Source of the DNA: Thermoleophilaceae bacterium
GTDB lineage: Bacteria > Actinomycetota > Thermoleophilia > Solirubrobacterales > Thermoleophilaceae
Direction of reading: 5' to 3'
Assembly (NCBI GenBank): GCA_036378175.1
Contig: DASUWY010000085.1
Location: 1 to 53,082 of the forward strand
Length of the DNA stretch: 53,082 nucleotides
Shown: positions 1-8,375 of the stretch, piece after piece
How positions within the stretch are numbered: position 1 is the first letter of the stretch
How the letters are laid out: every line of letters starts with the position of its first letter
Made by a program: the position numbers and the translations under genes
Notes under the pieces: model-generated
Told to the model about the DNA's origin: nothing
The model's database searches: none
Seen by the model: only the letters and a program-made list of their open reading frames with translations

Positions 1-786
1 CTCGACCACGTCGGCCCGATGGCGCGCACGATGGCGGACTGCTCGGCGCTGCTTGCGGCGCTCGCGGAAGGCGAGCCCGAGCCAAGTGCCGTGATGCCGC
101 CGCCCGCGCCGATGGGCGAGCTGGCGCTGTCCGCGCGCCCCGGCCCCGGGCCGCTCGAGGGCGTGACGATCGCGCTGAGCGACCGTCCGCGCGGCATGGA
201 GGTGGAGGACGAGGTGGCCTCCGCGTTCGACGCGGCGCGCCGCGCCTGCGAGGACCTGGGTGCGCGCGTGGTCGAGCTTCCGTCGCCGTGGACGTTCGAT
301 TGGGACGACCTCAGCGTGGTGCTGTTCGCGGACGTGTGGGAGTACCACTCGAAGCTCACCGATCGGCACGAGCTGTACCGTCCGGCGCTCGCCGAGTTCG
401 TGGAGGTGGCGCGCAACTTCACCGACGCTCAGGCGTACATCGGCGCGCAGCGCAGGCGCGCCGAGGGCACCGCCGCCTGGGAGCACTGGTTCGCCGCAAA
501 CGGCGTGGACTTCGTACTCGAGCCCACGCTGCCGATCACGCCGTACGGGCGCGGGCCGGGGTACGACCGCGGGCACGCCGGCGGTCCGGGCGACCCGATG
601 ATCGCGCTCACCGCCCTCTGGGACATGACCGGGATGCCCGTGGCCACCGTGCCCGTGCAGTGGAACGTGGCGGTGGCGCTCATCGCGCCGCGGGGGCTCG
701 AGGCGCCGCTCGTGCAGGCCGCGATCGACCTGCAGGAGCACAAGCTGCCTATTCCGGCCGCGCCCGGGACGGCTGGACCCGCTTAG
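1..786 (+). CDS. Amidase signature-family protein, C-terminal part (5' end outside window)
   Basis: The reading frame is open from the first base, so the gene begins upstream; 261 residues are visible. The window opens with LDHVGPMARTMADCSALLAA, the block that follows the catalytic serine loop in amidase-signature hydrolases, so the Ser-Ser-Lys triad lies mainly outside. The rest (GVTIALSDRPRG, the WEYHSKLTDRHELYRP stretch, the EPTLPITPYGRGPGYD loop and a final DMTGMPVATVPVQWN segment) matches the substrate-pocket end of the family, which hydrolyses amide bonds of small substrates. The substrate cannot be told from this part. Its last 38 bases overlap the 3' end of the convergent polymerase gene. 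Confidence 0.85.
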   Translation, partial: LDHVGPMARTMADCSALLAALAEGEPEPSAVMPPPAPMGELALSARPGPGPLEGVTIALSDRPRGMEVEDEVASAFDAARRACEDLGARVVELPSPWTFDWDDLSVVLFADVWEYHSKLTDRHELYRPALAEFVEVARNFTDAQAYIGAQRRRAEGTAAWEHWFAANGVDFVLEPTLPITPYGRGPGYDRGHAGGPGDPMIALTALWDMTGMPVATVPVQWNVAVALIAPRGLEAPLVQAAIDLQEHKLPIPAAPGTAGPA

Positions 787-1813
787 GCTCCCCCGGCATC
801 TTGGGATAGTCGGGCGGGTACGGCATGTCGCCATGCCCCTCGGCCTCGAAGCGGGCGTAGAGCTCGAGCAGCGGCTCGAGCGAATGAGCCACGTCGTTGA
901 TCGGCTCGTGCGGGTCGCCGCGTTCCGCAAACCGCGCCGGCACCGTGGTTACGTTGAAATCCTCGGGCCTGACCTCCGGCAGCTCGTCCCACGTGACCGG
1001 CGTGGACACCGGCGCGCCGGGCTTCGCTCGAACGCTGTAGGCGGAGGCGATCGTGCGATCACGGGCGTTCTGGTTGTAGTCGATGAAGATGCGTTCGCCC
1101 CGCTCCTCCTTCCACCAGCTCGTGGTCACCTCGCCCGGCATGCGCCGCTCGAGCGCACGGCCGAACGCGATGGCGGCGTGGCGCACGTCCGTGAAGCTCC
1201 AGCGCGGCTCGATGCGGACATAGATGTGCACCCCGCGGCCGCCGGAGGTCTTCGGGAAGCCGATGTAGCCGAGTTCCTCGAGGAGCGTCCGCGCCTCGGC
1301 CGCCACGCGCACCGCGTCGGCGAAGTCGGTGCCCGGCTGCGGATCGAGGTCGAGGCGCAGCTCGTCAGGGTGGTCGACGTCGGCGCTGCGCACCGGCCAG
1401 GGATGGAAGGTGATCGTCCCCATCTGCGCGGCCCAGCCCACCACGGCGATCTCCGTCGGGCAGATCTCGTCGGCGGTGCGGCCGGAGGGGAACTGGATGC
1501 GCGAGGTCTGCAGGTAGTCAGGCGCTCCCTTGGGAACGCGCTTCTGGTAGAAGGCGTCGCCCCCGCTGCCCCTGTCCCGCGTGGACAGGACCATGCCGGG
1601 ATACACGCCCTTCGGCCAGCGTTCGAGCGTGGTGGGCCGCCGCTCCACCGCGCGCATGATCCCGCCGGCCACCGCCAGGTAGTACTTCACGATGTCGAGC
1701 TTCATGATGTCCGGCGTGCGCTCGGTGGCCGGGAAGATCACGCGGTCTCCGCTCGTCACGCGCAGGTCACGTCCGTCGGCGTCGATCACCGTGGCTTCAG
1801 TGCGAGGGGCCAT
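749..1813 (-). CDS. Stand-alone LigD-type primase-polymerase domain protein
   Basis: A 354-residue archaeo-eukaryotic primase-type polymerase matching the polymerase domain of bacterial NHEJ ligase LigD, without ligase or nuclease domains. Visible blocks are DRVIFPATERT (about 23-33), FYQKRVPKGAPDY (88-100), the metal-binding pair in LRLDLDPQPG (D155, D157), FPKTSGGRGVHIYVR (186-200) and the third carboxylate in ERIFIDYNQN, followed by ASAYSVRAKPGAPVSTPVTW. Known family members add nucleotides, often ribonucleotides, at broken or gapped DNA ends. The ATG at 1813 is only 11 bases from the ATG of the divergent macro-domain gene. No ku or ligase gene is in the window. The catalytic set appears complete, unlike the paralogue at 39183-39971. 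Confidence 0.92.
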   Translation of the reverse strand: MAPRTEATVIDADGRDLRVTSGDRVIFPATERTPDIMKLDIVKYYLAVAGGIMRAVERRPTTLERWPKGVYPGMVLSTRDRGSGGDAFYQKRVPKGAPDYLQTSRIQFPSGRTADEICPTEIAVVGWAAQMGTITFHPWPVRSADVDHPDELRLDLDPQPGTDFADAVRVAAEARTLLEELGYIGFPKTSGGRGVHIYVRIEPRWSFTDVRHAAIAFGRALERRMPGEVTTSWWKEERGERIFIDYNQNARDRTIASAYSVRAKPGAPVSTPVTWDELPEVRPEDFNVTTVPARFAERGDPHEPINDVAHSLEPLLELYARFEAEGHGDMPYPPDYPKMPGEPKRVQPSRARPE

Positions 1814-1824
1814 GTGGGGAGAAT

Positions 1825-2322
1825 ATGGGCGTGGAGCTCGAGGTCCTTCAAGCAGACGTGACGAAGCTCGAGGTGGACGCGATCGCGAACGCCGCCAACA
1901 CGCAGCTCATGCACGGCGGCGGCGTGGCCGGCGCGATCCGCCGCGCGGGTGGTGTGGAGGTGGTGCGCGAGTCCGACCAGAAGGCTCCGATCGCTCTTGG
2001 CGAGGCCGTGGAGACGACAGCGGGCGACATGCCGTCGCGGTACGTGATCCACGCCGCCACGATGGAGCTCGGGGGCCCAACGTCGGCGGAGATCATCCGC
2101 CGCGCGACCGAGTCCACGCTTGCGAAGGCGGATGAGCTGGGCTGCCGCTCGCTCGCGCTGGTGGCGTTCGGCACGGGCGTCGGCGGCTTTCCCCTGGACG
2201 AGGCGGCCCGCCTGATGGTGGACGCCACGCGCGCCCACAAGCCCGGCTCGCTCGAGCGAGTGGTGTTCGCGGTGCACGGCGCGGACGCCGAGGCAGCGTT
2301 CAAAGAAGCTCTGGCTGGGTAG
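1825..2322 (+). CDS. Macro-domain protein (ADP-ribose binding/deacylating)
   Basis: A 165-residue single macro domain. It begins with the usual VLQADVTKLEVDAIANAANT stretch, followed by the phosphate-loop HGGGVAGAIRRAGG, and later carries ALVAFGTGVGGFPLDEAARL, the second ligand loop. The NAAN asparagines are present. Family members bind ADP-ribose and many hydrolyse O-acetyl-ADP-ribose or remove ADP-ribose from proteins or nucleic acids; the substrate here is inferred only. It starts 11 bases from the divergent LigD-type polymerase gene, leaving no room for two separate promoters, and ends 12 bases before the hydrolase gene, with which it may be cotranscribed. Confidence 0.93.
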   Translation: MGVELEVLQADVTKLEVDAIANAANTQLMHGGGVAGAIRRAGGVEVVRESDQKAPIALGEAVETTAGDMPSRYVIHAATMELGGPTSAEIIRRATESTLAKADELGCRSLALVAFGTGVGGFPLDEAARLMVDATRAHKPGSLERVVFAVHGADAEAAFKEALAG

Positions 2323-2334
2323 GTTCCGCTCGCG

Positions 2335-3144
2335 ATGCCGTTCGCGGACGTAAACGGACAGCACCTCTACTACGAGGTGAAGGGTGAGGGTGAGCCGCTC
2401 CTCATGGTCATGGGCCTGGGTGCGGACCACCTGGCCTGGGCGCTTCAGGTGGAGCCGCTCGCGGAGCACTTCAAGGTGGTGACGTTCGACAACCGCGACT
2501 CGGGGCAGTCGTCGTACGCCCAGGGGCCGTACGAGATCACCGACCTGGCGGCCGACGCTATCGGGCTCGCCGACGAACTGGGGCTCGAGACCTTCCACCT
2601 CGTGGGCGCTTCGATGGGCGGCGCTGTGGCACAGGAGATCGCCCTCGGCTGGCCGGACCGCGTGCGCACGCTCACGCTCGCGATCACGTTCGCCGGCGCC
2701 GGCGCGTACGGCCGCAAAGCCGGCCGCATGATGGCGGCGGACGTGCACCGCCGCTCCTACGAGGAGCACATCGATCAGATGATGCTGCTCTGCTTCTCCG
2801 AGGACCTGTTCGAGGAGACCGAGCGGATCACGTTCCTGCGCCAGCAGATGCTCACCAACCCGCATCCGCAGAAGCCGGAGGGCTTCGAGCGCCAGGCCGA
2901 GGCCACCGGACGGCACGAGGCGCGCGAGCGGCTGCCGGGCCTGAAGATGCCGGTGCACGTGATCGGCGCGGAGCACGACATCCTCGTGCCCGCCTGGAAA
3001 TCGAAGGAGCTCGCCGAGCTGATTCCGGACGCGAAGCTCACGATCATCGAGGGCGCCACGCACGGCCTCAACCTCGAGCGCGCCGAGGAATTCAACGCCG
3101 CGGTGCTCGATTTCCTGCGCTCGGCGCAGCCCTCCGCGGCCTAA
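2335..3144 (+). CDS. Alpha/beta-fold hydrolase
   Basis: A 269-residue cytoplasmic alpha/beta hydrolase without signal peptide. The nucleophile elbow is GASMGG near residue 99. The acid is probably the Asp in GAEHDILVP and the His is in EGATHGLNLERAEEFN near the C terminus. FDNRDSGQS is the strand and loop typical of 3-oxoadipate enol-lactonase/epoxide-hydrolase-like members. The substrate is unknown. It follows the macro-domain gene by 12 bases on the same strand, so cotranscription is likely. A GC-rich hairpin (3155-3186) follows the stop codon. Confidence 0.9.
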   Translation: MPFADVNGQHLYYEVKGEGEPLLMVMGLGADHLAWALQVEPLAEHFKVVTFDNRDSGQSSYAQGPYEITDLAADAIGLADELGLETFHLVGASMGGAVAQEIALGWPDRVRTLTLAITFAGAGAYGRKAGRMMAADVHRRSYEEHIDQMMLLCFSEDLFEETERITFLRQQMLTNPHPQKPEGFERQAEATGRHEARERLPGLKMPVHVIGAEHDILVPAWKSKELAELIPDAKLTIIEGATHGLNLERAEEFNAAVLDFLRSAQPSAA

Positions 3145-3154
3145 AGAGCGTTCA

Positions 3155-3186
3155 AGCCCGCCCCTCCGGGGCCGATCTCCCGGGCT
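3155..3186 (+). terminator. GC-rich hairpin between hydrolase and GGDEF genes
   Basis: AGCCCG at 3155-3160 is complementary to CGGGCT at 3181-3186, and an inner CCCC/GGGG pair (3161-3171) adds a second stem. There is no T tract. It follows the hydrolase stop by 10 bases and ends 2 bases before the ATG at 3189, so it may end transcription or hide the ribosome site of that ATG. Confidence 0.35.
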
Positions 3187-3188
3187 GT

Positions 3189-4271
3189 ATGGGTGCGGGG
3201 ACGGTCAAGCCATGGCGGATGTTGCGCGATTTCTTCTCGCCAGAGAAGGCCGCTCGCGGCTTCGATCTCGGGCTGGCCGTGAAGTCGTCGAAGACCGGCT
3301 GGGTGCTCGGCGGCAGCGTGGGTTACGCGCTGATGCCTTTCTATCCCCCCACCGCGCGGATCGGAATGGCGGGCTGGGGCGTGATCGGCGCGCTCAGCGT
3401 GGCCACGGGGATCTGGATGTACATCCTCATGCGCCGCCCCGAGCGGATCACGCGCGACACCCTGCTTCTCACCGCCTACCTCGGGCTCGCGTACATCGTG
3501 GCCGCGCAGTGGCTCGCGGGGGGACTTCCTGCGCCCTACCACGAGCTCTACCCGTTCATGATCTGCACGGCGGCAGCCGTCCACACACCGGCGCGCTTCC
3601 TCGGCTTCCTTGGCGTGCTCGCCGTGCTGGCCGTGGTGCCGGAGGTGGGCCACGCATCGGCGGCGATGATCGGCGACCTCGTGGCCGAGCTCGGGCTCTG
3701 GGTTCTGGCGTCGCTGTTCATCCTCGGCGTGATGTGGCAGATCCGCCAGCACCGCGCCGACTCGCAGGAGAACGAGGCCCGCGCCCACGAGCTGGCGCGG
3801 GTGGACGAGCTCACCGGCCTCGGCAACCGGCGCGCCTTCGCGGAGGCGATGGCCACTGAGATCGCGCGATCGCGACGTAACGAAGAGCCGCTAGGCCTGC
3901 TGCTCTGCGACCTCGACAGCTTCAAGAAGATCAACGACGTGCACGGCCACCTCGCCGGCGACAACTGCCTGCGGCAGGTGGCCGACGCCCTGCGGAACGA
4001 GCTGCGCGGCGCCGACGTGTGCTTCCGCTGGGGCGGCGACGAGTTCGTGGTGGTGCTGGCGGGCACGCCCGAGCCGGCGGTGCTCGAAGTGGCAGCGCGA
4101 ATCGAGAGCCACGTGTCGAACTCGTGCGCACGGCCCGACGGCACGCCGCTCACCGTCACCACCGGGCACGCGGCGCTGCTCGACTGGATGTCGGGCCCGG
4201 ACCTCGTGGCCGCCGCGGACAAGGCTCTGCTGGAGCGGAAGCGCCGCCCTAGCCCTCAGCCAGCGTCCTGA
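3189..4271 (+). CDS. Membrane-bound diguanylate cyclase (GGDEF)
   Basis: A 360-residue protein with an N-terminal region of about six hydrophobic segments (roughly 35-190, for example GVIGALSVATGIWMYILM and LGLWVLASLFILGVMW), a short linker, then a GGDEF domain starting at VDELTGLGNRRAF. The signature is intact as WGGDEF after CFRW, and LLCDLDSFKKINDVHGH carries the metal-binding Asp. Known family members make cyclic di-GMP from two GTP. No RxxD inhibitory site is obvious, and no EAL domain or c-di-GMP receptor is nearby. The hairpin before 3189 leaves little room for a ribosome site, so the ATG at 3219 (MLRDFFSPEKAAR) is an alternative start. Its last 23 bases overlap the convergent HAD gene. 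Confidence 0.92.
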   Translation: MGAGTVKPWRMLRDFFSPEKAARGFDLGLAVKSSKTGWVLGGSVGYALMPFYPPTARIGMAGWGVIGALSVATGIWMYILMRRPERITRDTLLLTAYLGLAYIVAAQWLAGGLPAPYHELYPFMICTAAAVHTPARFLGFLGVLAVLAVVPEVGHASAAMIGDLVAELGLWVLASLFILGVMWQIRQHRADSQENEARAHELARVDELTGLGNRRAFAEAMATEIARSRRNEEPLGLLLCDLDSFKKINDVHGHLAGDNCLRQVADALRNELRGADVCFRWGGDEFVVVLAGTPEPAVLEVAARIESHVSNSCARPDGTPLTVTTGHAALLDWMSGPDLVAAADKALLERKRRPSPQPAS

Positions 4272-5058
4272 CCACGGCTTCGTAGAAGCCAGCGCCGTTG
4301 CGGCCCTCGGTCACCTCCACGTTGGGCGGTGCCCCGCTGAGGATCTCCGGATCCTTCTCGAGGCCGTTCGCGACGAGGAAGAAGCGGCCCACCACTTGCG
4401 CCACCCCGAGATCTTCTCGCGAATCACCGAGCGCTATGCACTCCTCTGGCGTGTAGCCACGGGCACGCATGTGGCGGGCCACGGCATTTGCCTTCGACGC
4501 CTCGCGCGGGATCAGGTGGTAGGCGTGCGGCGGCCCGTCGAGGTGCGCCAGCGAGGCCTTGTGTGAGATCGCGCCATTGTCCACCAGGCGCAGGTTGCCG
4601 TGACCGTTCTGCTCGAGCAGGTGGTCCGCCTCGGCGGAGTCCACCACGCCGCGGAAGAGATGCGAGATCTCGCGGTTGCGATGCCAGGGTGAGTGGTACT
4701 CGAGCCTGTCCGAGTAGGTGTTGAGCAGCAGGCGCGGCGCGCCGGACTCCTCGATCTGGTGGTGGATCGTCTTGCCGTCCTGAGGCTCGAGCCCGCCGGT
4801 GAGCAGCGTGTGCTCGCCGTCGATCACGAGGCCGCAGCCCATCTCGTAGATGTAGGCGGTCTGGCCGATGAGGCGCGCGTCCTCCATCACCTGCGCCTCG
4901 CGGCGGCCGGACTTGAGCACCACCTCCACGTTCGCGCGGAAGCAGGCCTCGAGGGCACGTGCCGGTAGCAGCGTGAAGGCGCCCTCGGCGTCGTGGAAGA
5001 GCGAGGCGCCCCTGCCGAGCAGGGTGCCATCGAGGTCGGTGTAGACGCAGCGGAGCAA
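4249..5058 (-). CDS. HAD-superfamily phosphatase (Cof/mannosyl-3-phosphoglycerate phosphatase-like)
   Basis: About 269 residues. HAD motif I is YTDLDGTLLG close to the N terminus, motif II is probably LKSGR, and motif IV is IALGDSREDLGVA. The C2-type cap between them (QTAYIYEMGCGLVIDGEH) resembles sugar phosphatases and mannosyl-3-phosphoglycerate phosphatases; the substrate is not known. Start choice: the TTG at 5058 puts motif I a few residues from the N terminus and avoids overlap with the divergent helicase gene. The ATG at 5139 would add 27 residues of low-similarity sequence and overlap the helicase start by 62 bases. Neither has a good ribosome site. Its 3' end overlaps the GGDEF gene by 23 bases. 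Confidence 0.8.
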   Translation of the reverse strand: MLRCVYTDLDGTLLGRGASLFHDAEGAFTLLPARALEACFRANVEVVLKSGRREAQVMEDARLIGQTAYIYEMGCGLVIDGEHTLLTGGLEPQDGKTIHHQIEESGAPRLLLNTYSDRLEYHSPWHRNREISHLFRGVVDSAEADHLLEQNGHGNLRLVDNGAISHKASLAHLDGPPHAYHLIPREASKANAVARHMRARGYTPEECIALGDSREDLGVAQVVGRFFLVANGLEKDPEILSGAPPNVEVTEGRNGAGFYEAVVRTLAEG

Positions 5059-5077
5059 GTGGCTAGGGTCCGAGACT

Positions 5078-7339
5078 ATGGCGATCGTCAGCGAAGAGCG
5101 CCCATGGGCCGGCGTGCTCACCGGGGAGCAGCTGGTCACGACGAGCCGGCTGGGCGCACGCGAGGCAGAGCTCGCGCCGCTGCCCGGCGACCTTCACCCG
5201 CTGGTGCTCGAGGCGCTGCGGGCGAGCGGCGTGGAGCAGGTGTACTCGCACCAGGCCGAGGCGTGGGCCGCGGCGCGATCCGGCCACACGATCGTCACCA
5301 CGGGCACCGCCAGCGGCAAGTCGCTGGCGTTCAACATGCCCGTGCTGGACACGCTTGCCACCGACGCCCGCGCCCGCGCGCTCTACCTCTATCCCACGAA
5401 GGCACTCGCGCAGGACCAGGCGCGCAAGCTGTCGCAGCTCCGGATGCCGTTCCTCCGCCACGCGATTTACGACGGCGACACTCCGCGCGAGGAGCGCCGC
5501 GCCATCCGGCAGCGCTCGAACCTGATCCTCACGAACCCGGACATGCTGCACATCGGGATCCTGCCCCACCATCGCAACTGGGGGGACGTGCTGGCCAACC
5601 TCGCCTGGGTGGTGGTGGACGAGGCGCACGTGTACCGCGGCGTGTTCGGCTCGCAGGTGGCGAACGTGCTGCGGCGGCTGCGGCGGATGGCGAACGCGTA
5701 CGGCACGGAGCCGCGTTTCATTCTCACGAGCGCGACCATCGCGAACCCGCTCGAGCTTGCCGAGGAGCTGACGGGGCTCGAGTTCCGGCTGGTGGATCGC
5801 GACGGCGCGCCGCGTGCCGAGCGGCAGATCGCGATGTGGAACCCGCCGCTCGTGGACGAGGACAAGGGGGTGCGGGCGTCGGCGCTGTCGGAGGCGGCGT
5901 CGCTGCTGGCGGAGCTCGTGAAGCGCGAGGTGCGGACGATCTGCTTCCTGAAGTCGCGCCGCGGCGTGGAGCTGATCCAGAAGTTCACGAAGCTGCGGCT
6001 GGAAGACGCCGGCTTCGGTGATCTCGCCGAACGGATTGCGCCCTACCGCGCGGGCTACACGCCGTTGCAGCGGCGCGAGATCGAGCAGCGGCTCGCCGAG
6101 GGCGACCTGCTGGCCGTGGTGGCCACGGATGCGCTGGAGCTGGGCATCGACGTGGGCGATCTCGACGCCGCGATCTGCGTCACGTTCCCGGGCACGGTTG
6201 CGAGCCTGCGGCAGATGTGGGGCCGGGCCGGTCGGCGGGCGCCGGGGCTCGCTCTCTACGTGGCCGGCGACGACGCGCTCGACCAGTTCTTCTGCCGTCA
6301 CCCCGAGGAGTTCCTGGACCGCCCCGTGGAGTCGGCGATCCTCGACCACGAGTCCGAGGTGATCTACATGCAGCACCTCGTGCCCGCGGCGTACGAGATG
6401 CCGCTCACGCAGCACGACGCCGAGACGCTCGGCCCGCGCTGGCAGGGGTACGCGGACCGGCTCGTGCAGCGCGGCGAGCTGCGCGAGCGCGGCGGGCGCT
6501 ACCTCCCGCGCGGCGAGGGCTTCCCGGCGGGACGCGTGTCCTTGCGCTCGGCTGGCATGGACTCGTTCGCCGTGGTGGATGGCGCGGACGGGCAGATCAT
6601 CGGCACGGTGGAGGCGTCCCGCGCGTTCTCCACGGTGCACCCCGGCGCCGTGTATCTCCACATGGGCCAGGCGTACGAGGTCGAGGAGCTCGACCTGCGC
6701 AACCGCCGCGCGCTCGTCGCCAGGTTCGAGGGCGACTGGTACACGCAGCCCAAGAAGGAGACCGACACCTGGATCGAGCAGGTGAGGGATACGCGCTCGG
6801 TGCTCGGGGTGGAGCTGTCGTTCGGGATCGTGTCCGTGACCGAGGAGGTGATCGCGTTCCAGAAGAAGCGTGTGGCCGATCACGAGGTGCTCGACCTGTT
6901 GCCCGTGGACCTGCCGGAGCAGCAGTTCATCACCCAGGCGCTCTGGTACGAGCTGCCAGAGCCGCTGTTGCGCGAGGAGTTCCCCTTGGACGTGCTGCAG
7001 GGATCGATCCACGCGGCCGAGCATGGGCAGATCGCGGTGCTACCGCTGATCGCGATGTGTGACCGCTGGGACATCGGCGGCCTGTCCACGGCCTTCCACC
7101 AGCAGACCGGCCGGCCCACCATCTTCATCTACGACGGCCATCCGGGCGGCGTGGGGATCACGCGCATCGGCTTCACCCTGTTCGAGACGCTCGTGGCCGA
7201 TGCGCGGCGGCTGATCGACGAGTGCCCGTGCCGAGCCGGCTGCCCGTCGTGCGTGCAGTCGCCTAAGTGCGGCAATTTGAACGAGCCGTTGAACAAGAAT
7301 GGGGCGCTCGAGCTGATGACGCGAATGCAGGCTGCATGA
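5078..7339 (+). CDS. Superfamily 2 DNA helicase of the MrfA/YprA type (DUF1998/MZB C-terminus)
   Basis: A 753-residue DEAD/DEAH helicase. Walker A is TGTASGKS (K81), DEAH is at 181-184, motif III is in LTSATI, and the second RecA lobe has ATDALELGIDVGDLDAAI and QMWGRAGRR. The C terminus has a cysteine cluster CPCRAGCPSC plus a further Cys (about 716-731), the metal-binding MZB/DUF1998 signature. Bacillus MrfA with this layout helps repair mitomycin-type DNA damage; the same role here is inferred. DNA binding precedes the helicase core in the usual form SHQAEAWAAA. No MrfB-like exonuclease gene is adjacent. It is divergent from the HAD gene with little or no spacer. Confidence 0.93.
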   Translation: MAIVSEERPWAGVLTGEQLVTTSRLGAREAELAPLPGDLHPLVLEALRASGVEQVYSHQAEAWAAARSGHTIVTTGTASGKSLAFNMPVLDTLATDARARALYLYPTKALAQDQARKLSQLRMPFLRHAIYDGDTPREERRAIRQRSNLILTNPDMLHIGILPHHRNWGDVLANLAWVVVDEAHVYRGVFGSQVANVLRRLRRMANAYGTEPRFILTSATIANPLELAEELTGLEFRLVDRDGAPRAERQIAMWNPPLVDEDKGVRASALSEAASLLAELVKREVRTICFLKSRRGVELIQKFTKLRLEDAGFGDLAERIAPYRAGYTPLQRREIEQRLAEGDLLAVVATDALELGIDVGDLDAAICVTFPGTVASLRQMWGRAGRRAPGLALYVAGDDALDQFFCRHPEEFLDRPVESAILDHESEVIYMQHLVPAAYEMPLTQHDAETLGPRWQGYADRLVQRGELRERGGRYLPRGEGFPAGRVSLRSAGMDSFAVVDGADGQIIGTVEASRAFSTVHPGAVYLHMGQAYEVEELDLRNRRALVARFEGDWYTQPKKETDTWIEQVRDTRSVLGVELSFGIVSVTEEVIAFQKKRVADHEVLDLLPVDLPEQQFITQALWYELPEPLLREEFPLDVLQGSIHAAEHGQIAVLPLIAMCDRWDIGGLSTAFHQQTGRPTIFIYDGHPGGVGITRIGFTLFETLVADARRLIDECPCRAGCPSCVQSPKCGNLNEPLNKNGALELMTRMQAA

Positions 7340-7387
7340 TCCGTTGCAGTTTGTGAGCCCTGTGGGGTACGCGCCGACGCAAACAGG

Positions 7388-8275
7388 GTGCGACCCCTCC
7401 TCGCGCTTCCGCTTCTGCTCGCCCTGATCCTGCCGGCTTCGGCGCTGGCCGGTAACGGCGGAGCCGCGCCGGGTGCCGCTCCGCCTTCGTCACATTCGCC
7501 GAGCGGCGGAACGCGGCCGGGCAGCGTGAGGATCCCGCGCGGCTCGCTGGTGGAGTCGTTTTCCGTCAGCCCGAACAGCACGTTCATCTACGGCCACCGG
7601 GCGCAGGTGCACTTCTCGCTGCGGGGCGGGGCGAGCAGGGTCCATGTGTGGCTCGTTGTGAAGAGCGGGAACGCCGTGGTGCGTCGCATAGACCTCGGCA
7701 ATCGCCGCACGGGGGTTCGCCAGCGCTACCTGCTGAGCGGGCTCGAGGGCGGGCCGCTGCCGGAGGGTCAGTTCCAGCTGCACCTCGCGGGCAGGGGACT
7801 GCGCGGCGCTTCGAAGTCTTCCGTCACGAGGGGCTTCAGCTTCCACTGGCACGTGTTCCCGCTGATCGGCCAGTTCACCTACGGCGTCAGCCCGGACGGC
7901 CGCTTCGGCGCTCCTAGACCGGGCCACACCCACCAGGGCCAGGACATCCCGGCACCCACCGGAACGCCAGTGGTGGCGCCGCGCGGCGGATTCGTGAAGG
8001 TGGTGAGCTTCCAGTCCGGCGGCGCCGGCAACTACATCGTTCTGCGCGGCGACGGCGAGAACCTCGACTACGTCTTCATGCACCTGCGGGACGGTTCCGT
8101 ACGGGTGAAGGAAGGCCAGCACGTGGCCACCGGCCAGCAGATCGCCGAGGTGGGAAGCACAGGCGAGTCCACAGGGCCGCACCTCCACTTCGAGATCTGG
8201 AAGGGCGCGTGGGCGCAGGGTGGCCAGCCGATCGATCCGCTGCCGTTCCTGCGGCGGTGGGACGCTTGGAGCTAG
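7388..8275 (+). CDS. Secreted M23-family (LytM-type) peptidase
   Basis: A 295-residue protein with a GTG start and a signal peptide (RPLLALPLLLALILPASALA). A beta-rich linker domain follows (about 50-160), then a C-terminal LytM domain: GHTHQGQDIPAPTGTP supplies the first His and Asp zinc ligands and GPHLHFEIW supplies the HxH. Family members cut peptidoglycan cross-links or activate other hydrolases; which applies is unknown. GGGTAC at 7365-7370, about 18 bases downstream of GTTGC, resembles a SigB/SigF-type -10 box, but this is a weak call. It converges on the DUF3352 gene across a palindromic spacer. Confidence 0.92.
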   Translation: MRPLLALPLLLALILPASALAGNGGAAPGAAPPSSHSPSGGTRPGSVRIPRGSLVESFSVSPNSTFIYGHRAQVHFSLRGGASRVHVWLVVKSGNAVVRRIDLGNRRTGVRQRYLLSGLEGGPLPEGQFQLHLAGRGLRGASKSSVTRGFSFHWHVFPLIGQFTYGVSPDGRFGAPRPGHTHQGQDIPAPTGTPVVAPRGGFVKVVSFQSGGAGNYIVLRGDGENLDYVFMHLRDGSVRVKEGQHVATGQQIAEVGSTGESTGPHLHFEIWKGAWAQGGQPIDPLPFLRRWDAWS

Positions 8276-8296
8276 GTCGCGGGTCGCGGGTCGCGG
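8276..8296. repeat. Three tandem copies of a 7-bp unit
   Basis: GTCGCGG is repeated three times directly after the M23 peptidase stop codon. It is short and GC-rich, likely a slippage product, with no visible function. Confidence 0.7.
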
Positions 8297-8306
8297 GCGC
8301 CTATTC

Positions 8307-8345
8307 CTTTTCGAGACGGTCCCAACTTGGGACCAGTGCGAAAAG
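8307..8345. terminator. Nested palindrome between convergent genes, probable bidirectional terminator
   Basis: The outer arms CTTTTCG (8307-8313) and CGAAAAG (8339-8345) enclose a 17-base palindrome GGTCCCAACTTGGGACC (8318-8334), with symmetrical 4-base bulges between the two stems. The centre is at 8326. The outer arms provide a T run on either strand. It sits between the ends of the convergent M23 and DUF3352 genes, which fits a two-way terminator. It could also be a dispersed intergenic palindrome. Confidence 0.55.
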
Positions 8346-8375
8346 AGGGAGCCGCCCGAAAGCGCGGCCTCCGGT

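Noticed and set aside
749-1813. Complete NHEJ system
   Set aside because: There is no ku gene and no ATP-dependent ligase domain in the window; only polymerase-like domains are present.
5063-7024. Long antisense open frame over the helicase gene
   Set aside because: It is a GC-rich mirror frame with no recognisable motifs, while the plus strand encodes a complete helicase.
8276-8296. Variable-number tandem repeat of functional importance
   Set aside because: Three 7-bp GC-rich copies after a stop codon are easily explained by slippage and have no visible partner feature.
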